Shown piece after piece: positions 53,008-62,002 of a stretch of 64,000 nt of DNA. The first letter of the stretch is position 1. Each line of letters begins with the position of its first letter. The notes beneath the pieces are model-generated. The model was not told the origin of the DNA. It was given only the letters and a program-made list of their open reading frames with translations, and did no database searches. The position numbers were made by a program, and so were the translations under genes. This DNA comes from Natronorubrum bangense (GTDB taxonomy: Archaea; Halobacteriota; Halobacteria; Halobacteriales; Natrialbaceae): NCBI RefSeq assembly GCF_004799645.1, contig NZ_CP031307.1:124001-188000 (forward strand), written 5' to 3'.

Positions 53008-54968
53008 TCGTCGATCACCTCGAGTGCCTCAGCAAGCGAGAGGCCACGCAACTCATCGAACGATTCGACCCCGAAGACGCCTTCGACGATGTACGTCGCC
53101 AGATCGAGGAAGACGGCGTAGTCGGGGACCACTCCGAGCGTAACCGCGCCGGTCGCGATAATGCTGATCGGGACGAGCATGAGCCACGTGCTCTCGCTGA
53201 GCGGGGTGTGACGAGCCCAGCCACCGGCTGGTGGGCCGCCGTGGTGGTGGTCGTCGTGGTCGTCATGCGCGTCGTCGTGGCCACCGTGGTCGTGATGGTC
53301 ATCGTCCGCAGCGTCGTCGGAGACTGTGTGGTCGCTTGGGTACTTGTCGACAGCATACTCGTACGCTTCGTCATCGTCCAGCTCCGCCGGCGTTCCAGCG
53401 CCTTTGGATTCGCTTTCGTCGTCATCGCCAGCGGGCTGTGGATGTCCGGATTCAGGCTTCTCGCCACCGTCGGTTGCGTACTCCTCGTCTGCGAAGTACG
53501 ACTCGCGTTTGCCGCCCGGTGGGAACTCGAGGACAGGTTTGGCGTCGTGTCGGTCCTCGCTCTCGAAGAAGGCCGTGTAGACGACCGGCCAGAGGTAGGC
53601 GATGTTGAGGATTCCCGAGACGATCAGTGCGGCCGCGAAGATCCAGTAGCCGCCGCCGACGCTTCCCGATCCGATCAGCATGTAGAACTTGCTGACGAAG
53701 CCGGCGACAAGCGGCATCCCGGCCATGCCGGCCGCACCGATAGCGAAGGCGGACATCGTCAGCGGCATCCGTTTGCCGATGCCGGCCATCTCGCTGACGT
53801 AGTCAGTGTGGGTTTCGACGTGGACGGCCCCCGCACAGAAGAACAGGGTGAGCTTCCCGAACGCGTGGGCGGGGATGTGGAACAGCGCCCCGAGGATCGC
53901 GTACGGATGGAGCAGCGACAGCCCCAGTACGATGTAGGAGAGCTGTGCCGTCGTCGAGAACGCGAGTCGACGCTTGAGATGGTCTTTGCGCATCGCGATG
54001 ATACTCGCCGCAGTGAGCGTAAACGCCGCGAGTATCGCCACCGGAATGTTCAGCCCGACCTCACCGATCGCAGGCACGTTCAGCGGCAGGTCGTGGATCA
54101 GTCCCGGCCCGAACACCTCGAGGATCACTCGAGCGACGCCGAACGCGCCGGATTTGACGACTGCGACCGCATGGAGCAGTCCGGAGACGGGTGTCGGCGC
54201 GACCATCGCGTCGGCCAGCCAGGAGTGAAGCGGCATCACGGCGGCTTTGACGCCGAAGCCAGCGATCAGGAGGTAGAACGCAGCTTGGGCGATAGCCGGG
54301 TCTGCGGCAGCGGCTTCGGACAGCATCTCGATACCGCCGGATTCGAACGCCAGATGGGCGTTCCCGGCAGGATCTGCGCTACTGGTGAGCCAGTAGACCA
54401 ACACGGTTCCGGCGAGCAGGAAGACCCCGCCACCGAAGAACGTGTAGGTGAGGTATTTCCGACCCGCGATGCGGGCTTCGTTGTCCTCGTTGTGAGCGAC
54501 CAGCGGGTAGGTGACGAGGCTCAACAGCTCGTAGAAGATGAAGATCGTCACCAGGTTCCCGGAGAAAGCGATCCCGATCGCCGTCGAGAGGCTCGCTGCG
54601 AACGCCGCGAAGAACCGGGTCTGGGCGTGTTCGTCCAGCCCGCGCATGTAGCCAGCGGCGTAGAACGAGGTAAAGATCCAGAGGAAACTCGCGAGCATCG
54701 CAAACAGCATGCCGAGCGGATCGGCACGCAGGACGAAGTCGATCCCGGCGAGGAACTCGATGCCGAGTGACTCGCTGAGACTCCAGTAGTAGGTCGTCCC
54801 GTCCATGACGCCCGGGAGCATACTCGCGACGATCCCGAACTTCGTCAGTGCGGCGACGACCGACCAGCCCTCGCGGACGTTCGGATAACGATACGACGCG
54901 ATGATCAGACACATCGCGACCGCCGATACGAGGACGGCGGCCAACGGCAGTATGGACGCTTCAGTCAT
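53004..54968 (-). CDS. Mrp antiporter ion-translocating subunit with His-rich loop
   Basis: 654 aa, antiporter/NuoL-M family. Signatures are FIFYELLSLVTYPLVAHNED (conserved Glu), MPLHSWLADAMVAPTPVSGL and HAVAVVKSGAFGVARVILEV (conserved Lys). Between late helices it has a loop of about 120 residues that is acidic and then His-rich (DDDHHDHGGHDDAHDDHDDH). This is not part of the family core and could bind divalent metal. It starts directly after the stop of the upstream antiporter gene with no spacer. Confidence 0.9.
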   Translation of the reverse strand: MTEASILPLAAVLVSAVAMCLIIASYRYPNVREGWSVVAALTKFGIVASMLPGVMDGTTYYWSLSESLGIEFLAGIDFVLRADPLGMLFAMLASFLWIFTSFYAAGYMRGLDEHAQTRFFAAFAASLSTAIGIAFSGNLVTIFIFYELLSLVTYPLVAHNEDNEARIAGRKYLTYTFFGGGVFLLAGTVLVYWLTSSADPAGNAHLAFESGGIEMLSEAAAADPAIAQAAFYLLIAGFGVKAAVMPLHSWLADAMVAPTPVSGLLHAVAVVKSGAFGVARVILEVFGPGLIHDLPLNVPAIGEVGLNIPVAILAAFTLTAASIIAMRKDHLKRRLAFSTTAQLSYIVLGLSLLHPYAILGALFHIPAHAFGKLTLFFCAGAVHVETHTDYVSEMAGIGKRMPLTMSAFAIGAAGMAGMPLVAGFVSKFYMLIGSGSVGGGYWIFAAALIVSGILNIAYLWPVVYTAFFESEDRHDAKPVLEFPPGGKRESYFADEEYATDGGEKPESGHPQPAGDDDESESKGAGTPAELDDDEAYEYAVDKYPSDHTVSDDAADDDHHDHGGHDDAHDDHDDHHHGGPPAGGWARHTPLSESTWLMLVPISIIATGAVTLGVVPDYAVFLDLATYIVEGVFGVESFDELRGLSLAEALEVIDE

Positions 54969-56489
54969 TTAGTTGAACACCTCCGAAGTAAACGGCTCGA
55001 GCCACTCGAAGAAGGCACCACCCGTAAAGCCGAGCCCGATGGCGACGATGGCTGTCGCGATGAGGATGCCGAGCATACCGATCGAGACGGCTCCGGCCCT
55101 GCCACCGTCGGTTGCAACCCCTGCTGGGTGTGGCGAGTCGACGCCAGTTGCCGGCGTGAAATACATCTTCTCGAGCAGCCGCGCCGAATACGCCAGCGTC
55201 AGCATGGTGCTGAGGAAGATGACGATCGCGATGGGCCACAGCTCGGCTTCGACCGCGCCGACGGCGATATACCACTTGCCGATGAAGCCAGCCGACGGCG
55301 GGATGCCGATCAGTGCGATCAGCAAGAGCGCGATCGAGCCGGCCGCAAACGGCCTGTTGCTGGCGAGTCCAGCGTACTCATCGACGGTTCGGGCACCGTA
55401 GCCGACGGCGACGACGCCAGCCCCGATGAAGAGGCCGGCTTTGATGACGCCGTGGCCGATCAGGTGGATGACCGCGCCGACGAACGCCGTCTGTGTGACG
55501 AGGCCGTAGGCAACGACGATGAGGCCGAACTGCGAGACCGAGGAGTACGCGAACATGCGTTTGACGTCGCGCTGGATCACGGCGAGCGTGCTCCCGGCGA
55601 GGACGCTCACAGCGCCGACCGTGACGACGATCTCGGTCAGATACGGCGTTGCGGTGAGGAACTCGGGTCCGAAGACGTTGTACATGATTCGACCGAGTGC
55701 GTACGCGGAGACGGTCGAGACGAGGGCGGCAATCACTGGGGTGACGCCGTCAGGAGCGTGCTGGTAAGCGTCGGGCTGCCAGCTGTGCAAGGGCCACTGG
55801 GCCACCTTCAGCGCGAAGCCAACGAAGATGAACGCAAAGGCCGCACGGAGCAGCGTCAGATCGCTCCCGCCGTTGTCGGCGATCTGTGGAATCACCTCAC
55901 CGAGGACTTCCATGTTCAGTGCGCCGGTTGCCATGAACAGGAAGCCGACACCGATCAGGTACATCGAGGCCCCGAGCGTGCCGAGGATGAGATATTTCAG
56001 GGCGGCGACTGCGGATTCGGGACCGTCGCCGCTGGCGATCATGGCGTAGGTTGCCAGCCCGACGATCTCGAGGAAGACGAACATGTTGAACACGTCGCCA
56101 GTCATCGAGAGGCCGAGCAGGCCACCGACGAGCAGCAGGTAGCCGGTGTAGAACGTGTTTCCGCGCGGACCGCCGGTGCGGGTGTATGCGAGGACGGCCG
56201 CAGCAGTGACCGTGACGAGAAGGGCGATCAGCACGGAGAACTCGTCGGCGACGAGTTCGATGCCGATCCCCTGTGGTTCGCCCCAGCCGCCGAGGACGTG
56301 GACGACGCGGCCGGTTTCGTAGACGGCGGCGGCGAGATAGGCCGTCGCCGCAAACAGCGCCGTCGTCGTGATCGCAGCCACGGACCAGCCGGTTCGGTCA
56401 AATCGGAGGCCGAGTGCGATCGGCACGGTCGCAAGCAGGATCGGCGCGGCGATCAGCAGGGCCGGCAGCAGTTCGGCGAGTCTACTCAT
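54969..56489 (-). CDS. mnhD: Mrp antiporter subunit D
   Basis: 506 aa from the ATG at 56489 (MSRLAELLPALLIAAPILLA); this start gives the 8-bp overlap with mnhC. Signatures are MFVFLEIVGLATYAMIASGD (conserved Glu), QWPLHSWQPDAYQHAPDGVT and STVSAYALGRIMYNVFGPEF. It carries 14 membrane helices. MnhD is one of the proton-translocating subunits of the multi-subunit Na+/H+ antiporter. Confidence 0.92.
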   Translation of the reverse strand: MSRLAELLPALLIAAPILLATVPIALGLRFDRTGWSVAAITTTALFAATAYLAAAVYETGRVVHVLGGWGEPQGIGIELVADEFSVLIALLVTVTAAAVLAYTRTGGPRGNTFYTGYLLLVGGLLGLSMTGDVFNMFVFLEIVGLATYAMIASGDGPESAVAALKYLILGTLGASMYLIGVGFLFMATGALNMEVLGEVIPQIADNGGSDLTLLRAAFAFIFVGFALKVAQWPLHSWQPDAYQHAPDGVTPVIAALVSTVSAYALGRIMYNVFGPEFLTATPYLTEIVVTVGAVSVLAGSTLAVIQRDVKRMFAYSSVSQFGLIVVAYGLVTQTAFVGAVIHLIGHGVIKAGLFIGAGVVAVGYGARTVDEYAGLASNRPFAAGSIALLLIALIGIPPSAGFIGKWYIAVGAVEAELWPIAIVIFLSTMLTLAYSARLLEKMYFTPATGVDSPHPAGVATDGGRAGAVSIGMLGILIATAIVAIGLGFTGGAFFEWLEPFTSEVFN

Positions 56490-56865
56490 CGGCACGCACC
56501 TCCCGAAGGGTATCCTCGCGGAGGGTTCCATACTCCGCGTAGATGCGGACGATCAGTGCCAATCCGACGGCAGTCAGCGCAATCCCGACGACAATCGCGG
56601 TCAGCACGATCACGTGCGGAAGCGGACTCGCCATTGCGAGCTCGCCCGGGTTTGGGTCGGCTGGCACGATCGGTGCGCTTCCGCCTTCGACGTAGGCGAC
56701 CGCGACGAAAAACAGGAAGATCGCGGTCTGGAAGAGGTTGACACCGATCAGCTTCTTGACGAGGTTCTCGCTTGCGATCATCATATACATCCCGATGCCC
56801 ATCACGACGAACATCAGCGCGTAGGCGTACCGCGTCGTCAGAACGTCGACTGCAGCTTCAATCAT
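56482..56865 (-). CDS. mnhC: Mrp antiporter subunit C (NuoK-like)
   Basis: 127 aa, three membrane helices: YAYALMFVVMGIGMYMMIAS, ENLVKKLIGVNLFQTAIFLF and LTAIVVGIALTAVGLALIVR. Family signature GVNLFQTAIFLFFVAVAY. Overlaps its neighbours by 8 bp on each side. Confidence 0.92.
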   Translation of the reverse strand: MIEAAVDVLTTRYAYALMFVVMGIGMYMMIASENLVKKLIGVNLFQTAIFLFFVAVAYVEGGSAPIVPADPNPGELAMASPLPHVIVLTAIVVGIALTAVGLALIVRIYAEYGTLREDTLREVRADE

Positions 56866-57358
56866 CGTCTTTCACCTCCGTCTCGAGGCCGTCGTTTTCA
56901 CGATGTTCGGGCGTAAAGCCCGCGGCGGTCGCGAAAAAGAGCGTGATGACGATGCCGGCGACAATCAGTGCGACGCCGCCGACTTCAATCGCTTCCATCC
57001 CCCAGTAGTGGGCGATGCCGAAGGCCTCGGTGAACTGGTCGTACTCGAGGAAGTTGCCCCCGAGTGCGATAGTCGCGAGACCGGTGGCGATGAAGATGGT
57101 GACGCCGCCGGTCACGAGACCGACAATAAAGGAGTTTTTCAGCCACCGACGGGTGGGTTCGATCCCGAACGCGAAAGCGAGCATGAGGACGGTGACGCCG
57201 ATAATGGCACCACCCTGGAAGCTCCCACCGGGCGTGTCAGCGCCGTGGAGGCTCATGAACATCCCGTAGGTGAGGATAAACGGTGCGATGATCTTGACCG
57301 AGGTCATGATCACCTGGCTTTCGGTGTAGGTATCGTCGTAGGATTCTGCACGAGACAT
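56858..57358 (-). CDS. mnhB: Mrp antiporter subunit B
   Basis: 166 aa. Signatures are VKIIAPFILTYGMFMSLHGA and DTPGGSFQGGAIIGVTVLML (the family's HGxxxPGGGFxxG-type motif), plus four membrane helices. It is involved in the cation path. Its ATG overlaps the previous stop by one base (TAATG). Confidence 0.92.
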   Translation of the reverse strand: MSRAESYDDTYTESQVIMTSVKIIAPFILTYGMFMSLHGADTPGGSFQGGAIIGVTVLMLAFAFGIEPTRRWLKNSFIVGLVTGGVTIFIATGLATIALGGNFLEYDQFTEAFGIAHYWGMEAIEVGGVALIVAGIVITLFFATAAGFTPEHRENDGLETEVKDDD

Positions 57359-57906
57359 TATGTGAACACCTCCCGTTTCAAGACGAGGAGAACGGCGAGC
57401 CCGGCCGCGAAGACGACGACGGCCTCACCGAAGGTGTCGAACCCACGGTAGGAGGCAAGCACCGCACTCACGGCGTTCTGGGCACCGGTATCAGCGTACG
57501 TTTCCTGCAGGTAGTACAGCGAGGGCGTCTGCTCGAGCACCCCGCCACCCCAGACCGGCGCGTCTTCGACACCAACGGCGTACATATCCGGCAGTAGCGT
57601 CATCAAGACGAGCACGAACGCGCCGACGGCGACGATCGCTGGCACGTTGATCTTCTCGAACAGCCGGTCGGTCGGTGGTCGGGTCGTCCGCGCGATTGTC
57701 AACAGAAGCAGGATCGTCGTCACGCCGGCTCCGATCGCGGCTTCGGTCATCGCGACGTCGGGCGCAAGCAGGTACGTATAGAGGATCGCCATGCCGAGGC
57801 TGTAGGCGCCGAAGACGACGATCACCGAGAGGACATCCCGAAACAGGGCCGTCGCGAGCGCGGTGAGCAGGATGAACAGGGCCAGCGTCAGTGCGAACGG
57901 GCTCAT
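57358..57906 (-). CDS. MbhD/MbhE-like Mrp subunit (DUF4040)
   Basis: 182 aa. N-terminal DUF4040-like helices (LFRDVLSVIVVFGAYSLGMA, YTYLLAPDVAMTEAAIGAGV) are followed by a second hydrophobic domain (VSAVLASYRGFDTFGEAVVV). In bacterial Mrp this module is the C-terminal part of MnhA. Here it is a separate gene, as in archaeal Mrp-linked complexes such as Mbh. This explains the absence of a full MnhA. Confidence 0.88.
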   Translation of the reverse strand: MSPFALTLALFILLTALATALFRDVLSVIVVFGAYSLGMAILYTYLLAPDVAMTEAAIGAGVTTILLLLTIARTTRPPTDRLFEKINVPAIVAVGAFVLVLMTLLPDMYAVGVEDAPVWGGGVLEQTPSLYYLQETYADTGAQNAVSAVLASYRGFDTFGEAVVVFAAGLAVLLVLKREVFT

Positions 57907-58235
57907 TTCGACTCACCCTCCTCTGTGTCGTCAGCAGTCAGTGGATCGATCCCGCTCTCTGCGGCGGAACGAGCGATCGCGTGTGCTGCCGTCGGGTTCG
58001 TGATGAACACGAAAAACAGCAACAGGACGGTGTACACCGCCGAGTGCTGCCAGCCGAGCGCGATCGCGACGGCTGCAAGTGCGAGTCCAGCACCGAGCGT
58101 GTCCGCCTGAGATGCGGTGTGGGCTCGGGCGTAGACGTCGGGCAGTCGAAGCACGCCCACCGCCGAGACGAACGTAAAGAACAGCCCGAATGCGACGAGC
58201 ACGACGATCGCCCAGAAGCGAAGCGATTCGATCAT
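57903..58235 (-). CDS. mnhG: Mrp antiporter subunit G
   Basis: 110 aa, three helices. Signatures are GLFFTFVSAVGVLRLPDVYA and RAHTASQADTLGAGLALAAV, with the family motif RxxDxxxRxHxxSxxDTLG largely preserved. Overlaps mnhF and the MbhD-like gene by 4 bp each. Confidence 0.92.
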   Translation of the reverse strand: MIESLRFWAIVVLVAFGLFFTFVSAVGVLRLPDVYARAHTASQADTLGAGLALAAVAIALGWQHSAVYTVLLLFFVFITNPTAAHAIARSAAESGIDPLTADDTEEGESK

Positions 58236-58519
58236 AGGACACCACCTCGCTCAACGGTGAACTTCGAGATGGCGATCGCCATCAGGAAGTTCAGCAGGGC
58301 GTAGATCAGCGCGATATCGAGGAACCACGGCTCGTCGAGTCCCGCCGCGAGCAGCGCGAGAATCACGACCGTGTTCGTCCCGAGAACGTTCACCGCGAGC
58401 AGTCGATCTTGGGTCGTTGGCCCCGCGACTGCGCGATAAAACATCATGATCGCGAGGACGACGAACAGCGCGGCCGCCCCGAGGAAGATCTCCTCGATGG
58501 TCACACCACTTGGAATCAC
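58232..58519 (-). CDS. mnhF: Mrp antiporter subunit F
   Basis: 95 aa, three helices. Motif YRAVAGPTTQDRLLAVNVLG is the family's RxxxGPTxxDRxxAxN signature. Overlaps mnhE and mnhG by 4 bp. Confidence 0.92.
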   Translation of the reverse strand: MIPSGVTIEEIFLGAAALFVVLAIMMFYRAVAGPTTQDRLLAVNVLGTNTVVILALLAAGLDEPWFLDIALIYALLNFLMAIAISKFTVERGGVL

Positions 58520-59553
58520 TGGTCGTCACCTCGGATAATCTCTGTATCACCGCGCTCGCGCGGCGTCGGGATCGCTGCCGATTCGCGTCCGTAGAAGACG
58601 AACCTGATGGCCCGCTCGAGGTCGCCATCGAACAGTCCCTCACGTGCGGACGGAATCAGGGTATGGACGAGCAGCCGCTGGTCGTCGGCCCGGACGACGA
58701 GCGTGCCTGGCGTGAGCGTGATGCTGTTTGCCAGTGCGAGCAGCGGGAGCCCGCTTCTGACGCGGGCGTTGATCCGTGTCATCGTGGGTTCGATGGGCAT
58801 CGATGGCCGTAGGATGACGAGCGAGATTGCGAGATTGGATTTGACGATCTCCCAGAGGAGATACGGCACGTAGAACGCAAACCGAATCGTCCGGATCGGT
58901 GACTGGACACGGTCCAGCGGGAACGTGAACGTGATCTGTGCAAGCGACACCGAAACGATCCCGGCAACCGCGGCTCCTGTCACGAGATCGAACCAGTACG
59001 TTGGATCACCGAGTACGAGATAGAAGCCATAAGAGATCCAGAACATCGCGAACAGCCGATCGAAGCGTTCGGTTCCGTCACCGACTAACCGCTCGTGGCG
59101 AGCCGGTCGCTCGACTGGCGCTTCGTCGTAGGCGATTCCGACGCGCTCGAGTTCGCGTTCGATCGATTGCAGCATCTGGGCCGTCGCTCCGGGCTGGTAC
59201 TCCGGATCGAGAACGACTTGATCGATCCCGTGTTCGTCTGCGTAATCGTTGAACGTATCGGCGAAGTCGCGAGGGCCAAAGAGGTACTCGTCTGTTCCGA
59301 GCAGTGCTGTTTCGATCGTTACTGGCCTACTGCCCGCATCTTCCTGGGCCCAGCTTCTGGCTTTCGAGAGCAGTTCTGATGCTGCTTCGGTGTGTTGTTG
59401 ACTCTCTGGCAAGTCCGTCTCGTGGGGTAAGGCCACCACGAGATGGATGTCGAGTTCGTCGCTGTTCTCGAGGCCAGACCGAACCGCATACCCGACCGTT
59501 TGTCGGACGGTCACCGTGTCCGACAGCGGTACGAGTAGTCGTTCAGCCGCCAC
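58516..59553 (-). CDS. mnhE: Mrp antiporter subunit E fused to a universal stress domain
   Basis: 345 aa, about twice the usual length of MnhE. Residues 1-150 form a Usp-like domain (ERLLVPLSDTVTVRQTVGYA, LDIHLVVALPHETDLPESQQ, GIDQVVLDPEYQPGATAQML). Residues about 175-330 are the MnhE proper (DRLFAMFWISYGFYLVLGDP, VPYLLWEIVKSNLAISLVIL, SLPLLALANSITLTPGTL-type motif). It is the first gene of the operon. The fusion suggests that nucleotide or stress input controls antiporter assembly or activity. Confidence 0.9.
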   Translation of the reverse strand: MAAERLLVPLSDTVTVRQTVGYAVRSGLENSDELDIHLVVALPHETDLPESQQHTEAASELLSKARSWAQEDAGSRPVTIETALLGTDEYLFGPRDFADTFNDYADEHGIDQVVLDPEYQPGATAQMLQSIERELERVGIAYDEAPVERPARHERLVGDGTERFDRLFAMFWISYGFYLVLGDPTYWFDLVTGAAVAGIVSVSLAQITFTFPLDRVQSPIRTIRFAFYVPYLLWEIVKSNLAISLVILRPSMPIEPTMTRINARVRSGLPLLALANSITLTPGTLVVRADDQRLLVHTLIPSAREGLFDGDLERAIRFVFYGRESAAIPTPRERGDTEIIRGDDQ

Positions 59554-60256
59554 GGCGAACCCCCCTTCTTGGTGACCGTCGTTGGATATTCATGGACTCG
59601 TTGATAGTCGACTCAAGCGTTACCCGTAGGAAAACAATTTCGTTATCCTGCAGTTGGCCCAGTCGTTCATCATACACCCATTAGCCGATCGTATCTGCTC
59701 AAATATGTCGGCTAATTCCGATAGTGTGTGGGTGAACGTTGTATTTCATCGGACTTGTGGGGGTAAGTGACTCGAGGACCGGCCCCGAAGTAGTTCACCG
59801 TGTATGTTACGTGCGTACAATGTGTGTCTCGTCTCATAGCGATCATCGCGCAAAATCACGGTCTCGAAATCGTGGTATCACACCAACTGCACCGATTTCC
59901 ACGTCCATCTATAGTAACAACTGCAACTATTTACACACTGATCGAATCGCTCACGGGTCGTTCCTCCCCGTTCACTTTCCGTGGTTCTCACTCACTTCGT
60001 TCGTTCCGAACCGCGCACGCTCCGAACCACGCTCCCGTCGTGCCATCAGGTGTGCATTGACTTCCAGTGGCTACTATAGCCGCTTTGCAGTCTGGTGTGC
60101 ACGACGGTCAGAAGCGACCACTGCTTCCAATACGTGTGTTCGCTACCGACCACAAGCTTTACAATATTAGTTTCAGTAGAGAAATTCAACTTTCATGCCG
60201 ATGACCGAACCCGTCTCGATCCGAATCGATGTCCCCGCGAGTCGAGTGCAGCCGAA
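59554..60256. other. 703-bp region with an inverted-repeat element
   Basis: No supported gene. The first 350 bases hold the Mrp operon's promoter region, with AT-rich DNA near 59630-59760. The element at 59909-60079 occupies the middle. Confidence 0.5.
59909..60079. repeat. 171-bp element with long terminal inverted repeats
   Basis: The left end reads CTATAGTAACAACTG, then CAACTATTTACACACTGATC. The right end on the opposite strand reads CTATAGTAGCCACTG, then GAAGTCAATGCACACCTGAT. The 8 outermost bases are identical and about two thirds of the first 36 match. The interior contains a duplicated TCCGAACC(G/A)CGC motif. No coding capacity. A MITE-like element is the simplest explanation. Confidence 0.55.
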
Positions 60257-60607
60257 ATGAAACGCCGAACTGACCACCAACGGGAACGACTCGAGGCGCA
60301 GGTGTTCGTCTGTACGACCGACCGCGACGGTGAGTACGCTTGCTGTGCCGATGCCGGCGGAAAAGAAACCGTTGAGGCAATCAAATCCTGGCTCCGTGAC
60401 CGCAACGCCTTCTGGTCGCCGATTTCGGTGACAGAGACTCAGTGTCTGGGGCTCTGTAGCGAGGGTGGTACTGCGCTTGCGATTCAGCCGCGCAACGAGT
60501 GGTACTCCGACGTCCAACCAGAAGACGTACCTGACCTTCTCGAGTCCGAGTTCGGTCCGAATGCCGACCGTGTCGGCGACGTGTACGAGCAGCGACCGCC
60601 CGAGTGA
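60257..60607 (+). CDS. Thioredoxin-like [2Fe-2S] ferredoxin
   Basis: 116 aa from the ATG at 60257. Cysteines follow the thioredoxin-like ferredoxin pattern: VFVC near residue 17, CC at about 28-29, then QCLGLC with CxxxC spacing about 45 residues later. It lies upstream of the acyl-CoA dehydrogenase but 101 bp apart. It might serve as an electron carrier; no partner is proven. Confidence 0.8.
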   Translation: MKRRTDHQRERLEAQVFVCTTDRDGEYACCADAGGKETVEAIKSWLRDRNAFWSPISVTETQCLGLCSEGGTALAIQPRNEWYSDVQPEDVPDLLESEFGPNADRVGDVYEQRPPE

Positions 60608-60708
60608 GACGCTCGAGGACGCAGGCGGATTCGTAGCGAGCACGTCCCGACGATCGAGACACCGCTTGCGACACAACGTTTTTCTCTCGACCTGACGACA
60701 CCTACCCG

Positions 60709-61962
60709 ATGGCGAGACTCCTGCGCGATGCGGTTGCACTCACTGAGAGCCAACAACTCGTTCGCTCGAGTATCAGCGACATCTGTTCGGATTTCGACCA
60801 CGAGTACTGGCGGCGACGAGCTGCCGACGGAGAATACCCCCACGAGTTCGTCGATGCGCTCGCAGATCACGGCTGGATGGGAATTCTCGTCCCTGAAGCG
60901 TACGGCGGTGCGGGAATGGGAACCCAGGAAACCGTCGTCATGATGGAGGAAATCGCAGCCAACGGCGGCGGGTTCAGCGCTGCACAGGCCGTCCACGGCG
61001 GCGTCTACAACTCCGTGCCGATCGTCGAATACGCGAGCGAGGAACTCAAAACGGATCTGCTTCCCCACGTTGCCAACGGCGAGCGTTCGATCCAGGCGTT
61101 CGGGCTGACCGAACCAAACGCGGGCTCGAACTCGACGGCGATCGAGACGCGTGCAGAGAAGAGCGAGGCGCGTTGCACCTCGGAACGAAACGGCGCAGCC
61201 GCGTCGAACGACGGCGACGAGTACGTCATCAACGGCCAGAAGATCTGGACCTCTCGCGTCGATGTCTCGGATTACGTCGTCGTCGTTGCGCGGACGACAC
61301 CCCGGGCCGAGGTCGAGAAACGAACCCACGGGATCTCGATGTTCCTCGTAGATCTCGAGGACGCCCACGAGCAGGGCGCTCTCGAGATGGAGTCGATCCC
61401 CAAATCAGCCAGCGAGTTCGTCCACTCGTTCGAACTCTGGTTCGACGACCTACGCGTGCCCGCGAAGAACCTCATTGGTGTCGAGGGCGAGGGCTTCTAC
61501 CAGGTACTCGACGGACTGAACGAGGAACGACTCGTCATCGCTGCCGAGTGTATCGGGCTGGGACGGCTGGCACTCGAGCGCGCAGTCGAGTACGCCAACG
61601 ACCGGGAGGTCTTCGACCGCGCTATCGGCTCGAATCAGGCGATACAGCACCCCCTGGCGGAGGCCTACGCTCGCCTACAGGCGGCAAAACAGCTGACCTA
61701 CAACGCCGCGGATCGCGCCGCCTCGGACGAGGATGTCGATTTGGGTGCGTATGCGAACGCAGCGAAGTTCCTCGCCGCGGATGCGGCCTACGAGGCGGCC
61801 GATGCAGCGGTCCAGACTCACGGCGGGTTCGGCGTCGCAAGGGAGTACGACGTCGAACGCTACTTCCGAGAAGCACGCCTGACGCGGCTGGTGCCGATCA
61901 CTCAGGAACTGGCGCTGAACTATCTCGGCGAGAACGTGCTTGGACTCCCGCGATCGTACTGA
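60709..61962 (+). CDS. Acyl-CoA dehydrogenase
   Basis: 417 aa, FAD-dependent. N-terminal helical domain ESQQLVRSSISDICSDFDHE and LADHGWMGILVPEAYGGAGM. FAD/substrate loop SIQAFGLTEPNAGSNSTAIE and INGQKIWTSRVDVSDYVVVV. C-terminal QAIQHPLAEAYARLQAAKQL, and VQTHGGFGVAREYDVERYFR, with the EA pair in FREARLTRLVPITQE. It introduces a C2-C3 double bond in acyl-CoA. Residues 148-165 (KSEARCTSERNGAAASNDGD) are an insertion. It is followed by a MaoC dehydratase and a CoA-transferase gene in the same direction, forming a likely small catabolic unit. Confidence 0.93.
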   Translation: MARLLRDAVALTESQQLVRSSISDICSDFDHEYWRRRAADGEYPHEFVDALADHGWMGILVPEAYGGAGMGTQETVVMMEEIAANGGGFSAAQAVHGGVYNSVPIVEYASEELKTDLLPHVANGERSIQAFGLTEPNAGSNSTAIETRAEKSEARCTSERNGAAASNDGDEYVINGQKIWTSRVDVSDYVVVVARTTPRAEVEKRTHGISMFLVDLEDAHEQGALEMESIPKSASEFVHSFELWFDDLRVPAKNLIGVEGEGFYQVLDGLNEERLVIAAECIGLGRLALERAVEYANDREVFDRAIGSNQAIQHPLAEAYARLQAAKQLTYNAADRAASDEDVDLGAYANAAKFLAADAAYEAADAAVQTHGGFGVAREYDVERYFREARLTRLVPITQELALNYLGENVLGLPRSY

Positions 61963-62002
61963 CGACGTACCAACTGCTGTCACCAGAACCACCCCACGAA
62001 TC

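Noticed and set aside
52926..56741. Very long plus-strand open frames (over 500 residues) opposite the Mrp operon
   Set aside because: They are mirror frames of hydrophobic membrane genes; the products are Asp/Arg/Gly-rich without domains, while the minus-strand genes are certain.
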